Source: Hyphomicrobiales bacterium (GTDB lineage: Bacteria; Pseudomonadota; Alphaproteobacteria; Rhizobiales; Phreatobacteraceae). Taken from it: a DNA stretch of 64,000 nucleotides. Both the position numbers and the translations under genes were made by a program. The stretch is taken from the NCBI GenBank assembly GCA_017304475.1, contig JAFKKV010000009.1:310001-374000 (forward strand), read 5' to 3'. The notes beneath the pieces are model-generated. The model worked only from the letters and a program-made list of their open reading frames with translations, did no database searches and was not told where the DNA came from. Shown piece by piece: positions 57,746 to 64,000 of this stretch. The stretch's first letter is position 1; each line of letters starts with the position of its first letter.

Positions 57746-58204
57746 ATGGCTCTCGACGATGATATCGCCCTGCTCGCGCGCGTCCCGCTCTTTGCGTCTC
57801 TTGGCCAGGAGCCCTTGCGGCTGCTCGCCTTCTCCGCGGAGACGCGGTTCATGCGCGGCGGAGACATCCTGTTCCGCGAAGGCCAGGCGGCCGATGCCGG
57901 CTTCGTGGTGGTCGAGGGCGGCTTCCTGCTGACCAGTTCGAGTGGCATCGCCGAGCGCCATGTCGGCCCCGGAGCGCTGCTCGGCGAAATCGCTCTGATC
58001 GTCGAGACGCTGCGGCCGGCGACCGCCACCGCGCGCGAACCGTCGACGGCCATGCGGGTCCCGCGCAGCCTGTTCAGGCGCATTCTCACCGAGTTTCCGC
58101 AAGCCGCGCGCCGGGTTCACGGCGAGTTTCGCGAAAAGATGCGGGCGACCACCGCCGAGCTCAACCGGATCGGCGGCATTTTCGCGTCGATCGACAATCG
58201 CTGA
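57746..58204 (+). CDS. Free-standing cyclic nucleotide-binding domain protein
   Basis: A 152-residue Crp-type sensor domain without a DNA-binding domain. It has VPLFASLGQEPLRLLAF and GDILFREGQAADAGFVVVEG, and the phosphate-binding cassette GEIALIVETLRPATATA with the key Glu and Arg retained, so ligand binding is plausible. A C-terminal helix (FPQAARRVHGEFREKMRATT) corresponds to the dimerisation helix. It sits between a response regulator and a histidine kinase on the same strand and may feed a nucleotide signal into that pair. Confidence 0.85.
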   Translation: MALDDDIALLARVPLFASLGQEPLRLLAFSAETRFMRGGDILFREGQAADAGFVVVEGGFLLTSSSGIAERHVGPGALLGEIALIVETLRPATATAREPSTAMRVPRSLFRRILTEFPQAARRVHGEFREKMRATTAELNRIGGIFASIDNR

Positions 58205-58229
58205 TCTCCAGCCCGGCCGGATCCCGGCG

Positions 58230-58257
58230 GGCCCTGCTTGACGAAGCGTCAAGGGCC
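58230..58257 (+). promoter_or_regulatory. Hairpin between the cNMP-binding gene and the histidine kinase gene
   Basis: GGCCC...TTGAC at 58230-58242 and GTCAAGGGCC at 58248-58257 can form a stem with a small bulge and a GAAGC loop. It lies 25 bp after the stop and about 110 bp before the kinase, so it may be a terminator or attenuator that separates the two transcripts. Confidence 0.4.
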
Positions 58258-58366
58258 GACCAATGTCGCCGCGCTGAGCCCCATCCCCGTCGAACCTGGA
58301 TCCAAGGGTCCAAGGCTGCGGCCGCCAGGCGGCGATGCCTGCCGCCGGCGCAGCGGAGAATGAGCC

Positions 58367-60667
58367 ATGGTCCAGTCCGGGGGACGGAACAGTCCCGCGC
58401 CGCAGAGCCGATCGGAAATGTCCCGGCGCTTCGCCGGGCTCCTGATCCTGTGCGGCCTGCCGCTCCTGCTGCTGGTGCTCTATCTCGGCTGGTCGACCTA
58501 TGGCCGTGCCGAAATCACCGCCCAGGCGCGCGAGCACGTGGTCGAGCACGTCACGCTGGTCACCGGCATTGTCGCGACCTTCACGGTGCTGGCCGTGCTG
58601 ATCTGGCGGCAGTTCGTGGCGCCCGCCGTGGCGCTCGCCCGCTACGGCATCGAGGCTGCCAAGGGCGGCCAATTGCCGGCGCCGCAGGTGCCCGCGCCCT
58701 GGGCGCCGCTGCGCCAGCAAATCGAGGCGGCGGTCGGCGAACGCACCGCCCAGATCCATCAGCTGCGCGCCATGATCGACGGCATTCCGCTGCGCACCGT
58801 CTATGTCGACCACAATCTGGTCTATCGCGACGCCAACCGGGAATTCCTCGAATTTCTCGGCAAGACCTCGGCCGACGTCATCGGCCACACGGTCGGCGAG
58901 GTGCTCGGTCCGAGCGTCGTCTTGCAATACCAGGCCATGGGCGACCGGGTGCGCTCGGGCGAAACCATGCGCTGGGAAGGCTGGATCGATTTCATCGAGA
59001 AGGGCGGGCGCTACCTGCAGGTCTCGCTGATCCCCTATGTGCCGGTGGGTGAAACCGAGGTCGGTTTCCTGACCTTCACCCGCGATCTCACCGAATTGAA
59101 GCTCGGCGAGCAGGAGCTGGCCCGCAATATCGACGCGCTCGCCCGCAGCGAGGCGCTGAACAAGGCGGTGGTGCAATCCTCGCTCGACGCCATCATCGTC
59201 GCCGACGAGGACTGGCGGGTGATCGAGTTCAATCCGGCGGCGGAGGCGATGTTCGGCTTCAGCCGGGCCGAGGCGATCGGCCAGATGTCCTGGGACCTGG
59301 TGGTTCCGACCGCCCAGCGCGCGCTGCAGATCGGCACGATGGAGCGCTACAAGGCCAAGGCCGATGTCGGCAGCCTGGCGCGGCGCTTCGAAACCGAGGG
59401 GCAACGCAAGGACGGCTCGATCATTCCGGTCGAATATTCGGTCAACACCGTGCGTTTCGCCGATCACCGGCTGTTCATGGCCCATGTGCGCGACCTGACC
59501 GAAGCCCAGCACATGGCCAATGAGGCGCAGGCCAGCCGCGAGCGGCTGCATCAGGTCGAGAAGCTGTCGGCCATGGGCTCGCTCCTGGCCGGCGTCGCCC
59601 ACGAACTGAACAATCCCCTGGCCATCGTCATCGCGCAATCGTCGCTGCTGGTGGCGAAGGCGGGCAGCGACGAGGTCAAGCGCCGGGGCGAACGCATTCA
59701 TGCCGCCGCGGAACGCTGCGGGCGCATCGTCAAGAGCTTCCTCGCCATGGCGCGGCAGAAGCCGCCGCAGCGCGAGGCCGTCGATATCAACGGCGTCGTC
59801 TCCGGCGCGCTCGACATGGTGGCCTATGGCCTGCGGAGCTCGGACATCGCCGTCGAATCCGGGCTTGATCCCGCTTTGCCGGCGATCATGGGCGATCGGG
59901 ATCTGCTGTCGCAGGTGATCGCCAATCTCATCATCAACGCCCAGCAGGCCCTGATGGACCGCCCGGCGCCACGGCTGATCCGGGTCGAGACCGGGCTTTC
60001 CGGCGACCGCGTCACGGTGGCGGTCAGCGACAATGGGCCGGGCGTGCCGGACGATCTCGTCCGGCGCGTCTTCGACCCCTATTTCACCACCAAGCCGGCG
60101 GGCGTCGGGACCGGCATCGGCCTGTCGATCTGCCGCAACGTGGTCGAGGCCCATGGCGGCACGATCGCCTTGACCAACCGGCCTGAAGGCGGCGCCCGGT
60201 TCGACATCTCCCTGCCGCGCAGCAATCAGGCGGCCGCCGTGCCGGTCATCGAGGACCGTAGCGCCGGCCGGGGCGGGCTGGCGGTGCTGATCGTCGACGA
60301 CGAGGCCGATGTGGCGCGCAGCCTGGCCGAGATCATCGAGGGGCTCGGCCATCGCCCAAGCGTCGTCGATCGCTCGCTGCTGGCGCTGGAGCGGATCGAT
60401 CAGACGGTGTTCGACGTGGTCTTCGCCGACCTGCGCATGCCGGGGCTCGACGGCATCGACTTTCGCGACCGCATCCACGACCGGAACCCGAAGCTCGCGG
60501 AACGCACCATCATCGTCACCGGCGACACGGTGGCCGGGCCGGACCGGCTGGCGCGCGCCCGCGGCAGCGAGGTCGTGGTCCTGGAAAAACCCTTTACCCT
60601 CGATGACGTCCGGGTGGTGCTGGCCAAGGTCGCGACCAACGGCCTGGCGGATCGGCTGAAGGCCTGA
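58367..60667 (+). CDS. Membrane PAS-PAS hybrid histidine kinase
   Basis: A 766-residue kinase with two N-terminal transmembrane helices (~24-40 and ~64-85) and a short loop between them. PAS domains lie at ~125-245 and ~255-385. The H-box GVAHELNNPLA has His412. The ATPase domain has NLIINAQQAL, DNGPGVP and GTGIGLSICRN, and a C-terminal receiver has LIVDDEADVARSL and phosphoacceptor Asp688 in FADLRMPG. It is closely similar to the kinase beginning at 62938. The periplasmic part is too small to be a sensor, so sensing is probably cytoplasmic, through PAS. It converges on the globin gene 3 bp away. Confidence 0.92.
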   Translation: MVQSGGRNSPAPQSRSEMSRRFAGLLILCGLPLLLLVLYLGWSTYGRAEITAQAREHVVEHVTLVTGIVATFTVLAVLIWRQFVAPAVALARYGIEAAKGGQLPAPQVPAPWAPLRQQIEAAVGERTAQIHQLRAMIDGIPLRTVYVDHNLVYRDANREFLEFLGKTSADVIGHTVGEVLGPSVVLQYQAMGDRVRSGETMRWEGWIDFIEKGGRYLQVSLIPYVPVGETEVGFLTFTRDLTELKLGEQELARNIDALARSEALNKAVVQSSLDAIIVADEDWRVIEFNPAAEAMFGFSRAEAIGQMSWDLVVPTAQRALQIGTMERYKAKADVGSLARRFETEGQRKDGSIIPVEYSVNTVRFADHRLFMAHVRDLTEAQHMANEAQASRERLHQVEKLSAMGSLLAGVAHELNNPLAIVIAQSSLLVAKAGSDEVKRRGERIHAAAERCGRIVKSFLAMARQKPPQREAVDINGVVSGALDMVAYGLRSSDIAVESGLDPALPAIMGDRDLLSQVIANLIINAQQALMDRPAPRLIRVETGLSGDRVTVAVSDNGPGVPDDLVRRVFDPYFTTKPAGVGTGIGLSICRNVVEAHGGTIALTNRPEGGARFDISLPRSNQAAAVPVIEDRSAGRGGLAVLIVDDEADVARSLAEIIEGLGHRPSVVDRSLLALERIDQTVFDVVFADLRMPGLDGIDFRDRIHDRNPKLAERTIIVTGDTVAGPDRLARARGSEVVVLEKPFTLDDVRVVLAKVATNGLADRLKA

Positions 60668-60670
60668 GCG

Positions 60671-61132
60671 CTATTCGGCGGCCTGAAGATAGGCTTGGCC
60701 TGCCCCGGCTTCCATCATGGCATCGGCGATGGTGCCATAGGCGAGCGCCCAGGCGGCCTCGGACGCCGCATCGAAGGTCTCGCCGAGCGTTTCGGCAAGG
60801 GCTGCGAGCAGCGCCTCTCCCACCGTATTGTAGTGGTCGGGTTCGACACCGTAGCCGACATGCCTGAGGCCGAGGGTGCGAACATCGTCGAGGACGGCAC
60901 CGAGATCGTCGAGCGACAGGATCACATGGGCGAGCGCCTGCACGAGCTTGGCGCGCTGCGGCCGCATATCGGCGGGAAACATCGGCCTGAGCGTCGGATC
61001 GGTGACGAACAGGGCTTCGTAGAAGGCGGCGGCGAAGGCGTCCTTGCGCTCCGCGATCATGCCGAACTGCGAGCGGATGAGGGCGATCTGCTGGGGGGTC
61101 ATGGAACCGTCCGGGAGCGGGCTCGTTGTCAT
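60671..61132 (-). CDS. Single-domain globin (flavohemoglobin-type globin domain)
   Basis: A 153-residue globin with a full helical layout and no reductase domain. The N-terminus MTPQQIALIRSQFGMI, the CD region YEALFVTDPTLRPMFPADMR, the proximal His in LGLRHVGYGVEPDHY and the H helix AWALAYGTIADAMMEA match bacterial hemoglobins. It could bind O2 or NO. It is convergent with one PAS kinase and lies before a response regulator, so a gas-related role for the surrounding signalling genes is attractive but unproven. There are two possible starts; 61132 (ATG) is used. Confidence 0.88.
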   Translation of the reverse strand: MTTSPLPDGSMTPQQIALIRSQFGMIAERKDAFAAAFYEALFVTDPTLRPMFPADMRPQRAKLVQALAHVILSLDDLGAVLDDVRTLGLRHVGYGVEPDHYNTVGEALLAALAETLGETFDAASEAAWALAYGTIADAMMEAGAGQAYLQAAE

Positions 61133-61376
61133 GGCGCCAGTGTGGATGCGGCGTCCTTCACGCCGGTGCCGGAGCCGGCCTGCCGCTGTTTCGAATATTT
61201 CCGGTGCGGCGGAGCGGAATCCATGCGCCCATGGGGCTGAAACACAGGGGCCGCCGGCGCGACATCGTCCGATGCGGCGGGCGCGCGCAAGCTGTTTGCG
61301 TCAACAGGGCGGGAATGGGCTGATGGCGCCGTCAAGCGCAGAGGCGATCAATGGGCGGCGATGCGCCGGGGCGCCA

Positions 61377-62099
61377 TCACAGGGGGTCGTGCGCCTCGGG
61401 CGTCGCGGCATGGGAGCCGCCGCCGTGGCTCGGCAGATCGAAGACATAGCCATGGCCGCGCACGGTGCGGATCGCATCGGTATCGAGCTTGCGCCGGAGC
61501 CGCGCGATGCGCGAATCGATCGCGCGGTCGAAGGCTTCCTCGTCTTCGGCCGGTGCGCGCTCCATGATCTCCTCGCGCGTCAACACCTTGCCGGGGCTGT
61601 CGGCGAAGGCGCGGATCAGCGCGACCTCGCCGGCGGACAGCCGCTCGGTCGAACCGTCGGCCTTCAGCACGCGGGCCGCGACGAGATCGACGGACGCGGT
61701 TTCGAACACCACCAGATTGCGCCGCCGTCCCAGGCGGCGCTGCAGGATGCCGGCGACACGGGCCGCCAGCTCACGCAATTCGACCGGTTTCTGGACATAG
61801 TCGTCGGCGCCGAGTTCCAGGCCGAGAACCCGATCGATCGGATCGGGATTGCCGGTCAGCACGAGCACGGCGATGTCGCTCGCCAGATCCGTGCGGATCA
61901 AGATGTCGATGCCGCTTTCGCCCGGCAGGCCGATATCGAGAATCAGCAAATCCGGCCGCTCGCGCGCCAGATAAGGCTCCAGTTCCCAGGCGGCGCCCAG
62001 CCGGTCGACCTCGTAACCCAGGTCGACCAGGTATTCGTGCACCGCCTCGACCCAGTCGGGTTCGTCGTCGAGGATCGCGATGCGTCCGCGTCGCGCCAT
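61377..62099 (-). CDS. OmpR-family response regulator
   Basis: A 240-residue response regulator: receiver motifs IAILDDEPDWVEAV, LLILDIGLPGESG, TGNP and DDYVQKPVELRE, then a winged helix with LSAGEVALIRAFADSPGKVL and AIDSRIARLRRKLDTDAIR. It has a Gly/Ser/His-rich tail (SHGGGSHAATPEAHD). ATG at 62099 begins the domain directly. It diverges from another response regulator across 110 bp containing an inverted repeat. Confidence 0.92.
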   Translation of the reverse strand: MARRGRIAILDDEPDWVEAVHEYLVDLGYEVDRLGAAWELEPYLARERPDLLILDIGLPGESGIDILIRTDLASDIAVLVLTGNPDPIDRVLGLELGADDYVQKPVELRELAARVAGILQRRLGRRRNLVVFETASVDLVAARVLKADGSTERLSAGEVALIRAFADSPGKVLTREEIMERAPAEDEEAFDRAIDSRIARLRRKLDTDAIRTVRGHGYVFDLPSHGGGSHAATPEAHDPL

Positions 62100-62131
62100 G
62101 TCAGGACCCCTTTGCGTCGATCTCGAAGGTT

Positions 62132-62173
62132 GCATACCCGCGGGACATTACATCCTAATGCGGAGCGGTATGC
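62132..62173. promoter_or_regulatory. Inverted repeat in the divergent promoter of two response regulators
   Basis: GCATACC at 62132-62138 and GGTATGC at 62167-62173 are exact inverted copies 28 bp apart, centred between the two regulator genes. The arms extend imperfectly (CCGC/GCGG). This is a plausible operator for one of the two regulators or a shared target; binding is inferred. Confidence 0.5.
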
Positions 62174-62209
62174 GCTGTCATCATGGCTCAAACAGCAAGG
62201 GCATAGCGA

Positions 62210-62935
62210 ATGAAAACGACCGTCGCCATCGTCGACGACGAGGAGCACCTGCGTGAGGCCGTCGCCGAATATCTCGACCTGCAGGGTTTCGAGGTCCTGA
62301 GCTTCCGCAACGCGCAGGCCTTCCGCCAGGATTCGGTCGGCAAGGCCATCGATGTCGCTATTCTCGACATTGCGATGCCCGGCGAAGACGGGCTGTCGCT
62401 GGCCCGCTTCATCCGCAAGTCCGGCAGTACCGGGATCATCATGGCGACCGCGGCCGGCCGCCCGATCGACCGGATCGTCGGGCTCGAGATCGGCGCCGAC
62501 GACTATCTGGTCAAGCCCTACGAGCTCAGGGAACTGCTGGCGCGCATCAAGAGCGTCCTGCGCCGCGTGAAGGCGGCCCCCGGCGGTTCGGCGCCGGCCG
62601 CAGTGCCCGCGGTCGCGGAGGGGCGCCAGCTGAAATTCGGCACGATGACGCTCGATCTCGACGCGCGCCGCCTGGCCGATGCCGAGGGCGCCGCTATTGA
62701 CCTGACCGCCATGGAGTTCGACCTGCTTCAGGCGCTCGCCACCCGGCCCAACCGGGTGCTGTCACGCGGCCAGCTGCAGGAATTCGCCCATGGCCGCAGC
62801 GCCGAGGAAAGCGACCGGTCGATCGATATCCGGGTCACCCGCCTGCGCAAGAAGATCGAGCCGGACGCCGAACATCCGCGCTTCATCAAGACCGTGCGCG
62901 GCGAGGGCTATGTCTTCGTGCCGGGCGGGGCCTGA
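62210..62935 (+). CDS. OmpR-family response regulator
   Basis: A 241-residue response regulator: VAIVDDEEHLREAVAEYL, phosphoacceptor region VAILDIAMPGEDG, a TAAG-type switch segment and DDYLVKPYELRELLARIK, then a linker and a winged helix with LTAMEFDLLQALATRPNRVL and SIDIRVTRLRKKIEPDAEHP. The PAS kinase gene starts 2 bp after its stop, so they form a regulator-kinase pair. Confidence 0.93.
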   Translation: MKTTVAIVDDEEHLREAVAEYLDLQGFEVLSFRNAQAFRQDSVGKAIDVAILDIAMPGEDGLSLARFIRKSGSTGIIMATAAGRPIDRIVGLEIGADDYLVKPYELRELLARIKSVLRRVKAAPGGSAPAAVPAVAEGRQLKFGTMTLDLDARRLADAEGAAIDLTAMEFDLLQALATRPNRVLSRGQLQEFAHGRSAEESDRSIDIRVTRLRKKIEPDAEHPRFIKTVRGEGYVFVPGGA

Positions 62936-62937
62936 CC

Positions 62938-64000
62938 ATGCCCCAGCCCGTCGACATCGCCCCGGCGGAGGCTCAGCGGCGCGAGATCGACCGGCTGTTC
63001 GACGAGGCGGCGATCGCGCCGGGCGGCAGGCTCGATCCCTCGACGCTCGCCCGGCTGTTCGATGCGCTGCCGGCGCGGGTGACGGCGATCGACGCCGATC
63101 GGCGCTATGTCTATGCCAACAGACAGGCGCTCAGCCTTTTCGGCTTCCGGCTCGAGGACATTACCGGGCGGACCATGCGCGATCTGCTGGGGGATGCTTT
63201 CGCCGCGCGGGCGGAGCCGCTCTTCGCCGATCTGGAGCGCGGCCTGGCGCGCAGCCTGAGCGACTGGATCGTCTATGCCGACGGCCAGAGGCGCTATGTC
63301 GAACAGACCTATTCGCCCTGCATGGGCAGCGACGGCAAACCTGTCGGCTACCTCGCCTTTCTCCGGGATATCACCGAGCTGAAACTGCGCGAGGAGGGGC
63401 TGGAGGCCCGCCTGGCGGCGCTGGACGCGCGCGAGGCGATCAGCAGCGCGATCATCGCCACCTCGATCGATCCGATCGTGGTGATCGACGAAGCCGGCCA
63501 GGTCATCGATTTCAACCCGGCGGCGGTGGCGACCTTCGGCTATCGGAAGGCGGATGCCGTCGGCCGGCCCTTTACCGACCTGATCCTGTCGCCCGCGCCC
63601 ACCGAGGCGGCCGCCGGCATGGCGCGCTATCGGCAGAGCGGAGCCGGCCGGCCGGCCGACCGGCGCATGCAGGTCGAGGCGATGACCGCCGAGGGCAGCG
63701 TCTTTCCCGTCGAGATGACCATTTCGGAGATCGCGCTGCCCGAGCGGCGTGTGTTCACCGCCCATATCCGTGACCTGACCCAGGCGCGCCGGACCGAGAT
63801 GCAGCTCGAAAGCCAGCGCGAGCGCCTGCATCAGGCCGAAAAGCTCTCCGCCATGGGGTCGCTGCTGGCAGGCGTCGCCCATGAGCTGAACAATCCGCTG
63901 GCCATCCTGGTGGCGCAGTCGACCTTGCTGGTGGAAACTTCGCCGAGCCCGGAGATGAAGCGCCGGGCCGAACGGATCCATGCCGCGGCCGAACGGGCCG
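62938..64000 (+). CDS. PAS histidine kinase, N-terminal part (3' end outside window)
   Basis: About 354 residues are present and the frame is open to the window end. There is no transmembrane helix. PAS domains lie at ~35-155 (ALPARVTAIDADRRYVYANR) and ~170-285 (IDPIVVIDEAGQVIDFNPAA), then the H-box with His315 in GVAHELNNPLAIL. The sequence from the second PAS onward is strikingly similar to the kinase at 58367-60667, which ends in a receiver domain. I expect the same here but cannot see it. It is cotranscribed with the regulator at 62210. Confidence 0.9.
   Translation, partial: MPQPVDIAPAEAQRREIDRLFDEAAIAPGGRLDPSTLARLFDALPARVTAIDADRRYVYANRQALSLFGFRLEDITGRTMRDLLGDAFAARAEPLFADLERGLARSLSDWIVYADGQRRYVEQTYSPCMGSDGKPVGYLAFLRDITELKLREEGLEARLAALDAREAISSAIIATSIDPIVVIDEAGQVIDFNPAAVATFGYRKADAVGRPFTDLILSPAPTEAAAGMARYRQSGAGRPADRRMQVEAMTAEGSVFPVEMTISEIALPERRVFTAHIRDLTQARRTEMQLESQRERLHQAEKLSAMGSLLAGVAHELNNPLAILVAQSTLLVETSPSPEMKRRAERIHAAAERA

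Noticed and set aside
58530..58560. CACGTG-containing sequence as a parS candidate
   Set aside because: Only the central hexamer matches; the flanking GTTT and AAAC arms are missing. The same holds for CACGTG at 1067, 29116 and 52513.
57464..60478. 1004-codon open frame on the minus strand across the regulator, cNMP and kinase genes
   Set aside because: It spans three well-recognised genes on the other strand and shows no domain of its own.

Overview
The window reads as chromosome from a GC-rich alphaproteobacterium, most likely of the order Hyphomicrobiales (Rhizobiales). The evidence is gene order. A dnaQ-coaE-aroE-maf-ppsR block runs leftward, and hemE-hemJ-rho-mnmE-mnmG-rsmG-parA-parB runs rightward from the same point. 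These two blocks flank the replication origin in Caulobacter and its relatives. An alphaproteobacterial tad/cpa pilus locus and a heme operon carrying a mitofilin-like gene agree with this. I cannot name the genus.

Layout. 1-2.1 kb: the 3' end of glpD and a HI0933-type flavoprotein. 2.1-13.4 kb: a complete-looking tad/cpa (Flp type IVc) pilus locus, with three leftward genes (two TadE/TadG-like minor pilins and a free-standing secretin N-domain protein) facing two Flp pilins, a small membrane protein and cpaA-B-C-D-E-F-tadB-tadC. 13.4-18.2 kb: a membrane protein, an MFS transporter and two divergent citrate-synthase-family genes, one with an N-terminal helix-turn-helix. 18.3-21.6 kb: an Lhr-type helicase and the PdeM phosphoesterase of the ligase-associated DNA damage set. 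21.6-37.6 kb: the origin region, with a putative oriC at 26170-26559, several parS-like sites, parAB and two bipartite repeats in opposite orientation on either side. 35.9-41.5 kb: holA-lptE-leuS leftward, a YggS-type PLP protein, a very His/Ala-rich small protein and tRNA-Arg(CCU).

41.5-46.5 kb: the leftward operon hemC-hemD-mitofilin-like-hemY. 46.6-49.4 kb: tsaD-gpsA-hypothetical-EVE. 49.4-51.9 kb: two tandem serine hydrolases of the same length. 52.2-56.9 kb: acs, a degenerate nuclease-fold secreted protein, an M48 lipoprotein protease and an L,D-transpeptidase. 57.0-64.0 kb: a signalling island of three OmpR-type response regulators, a free-standing cyclic-nucleotide-binding protein, two paralogous PAS histidine kinases (the second cut by the window end) and a single-domain globin between them.

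How the parts connect. The origin block couples replication (oriC), segregation (ParAB/parS), the replisome (dnaQ, holA) and tRNA/rRNA modification (mnmE, mnmG, rsmG). Porphyrin synthesis occurs twice, as hemE-hemJ at the origin and hemC-hemD-hemY with the mitofilin-like gene. CtrA-like motifs upstream of the pilins and of cpaB suggest cell-cycle timing of pilus assembly. The least ordinary items are the shortened CpaD, the HTH-citrate synthase with a palindrome between the divergent genes, the inverted repeats around the origin, and the globin inside a duplicated kinase/regulator island.
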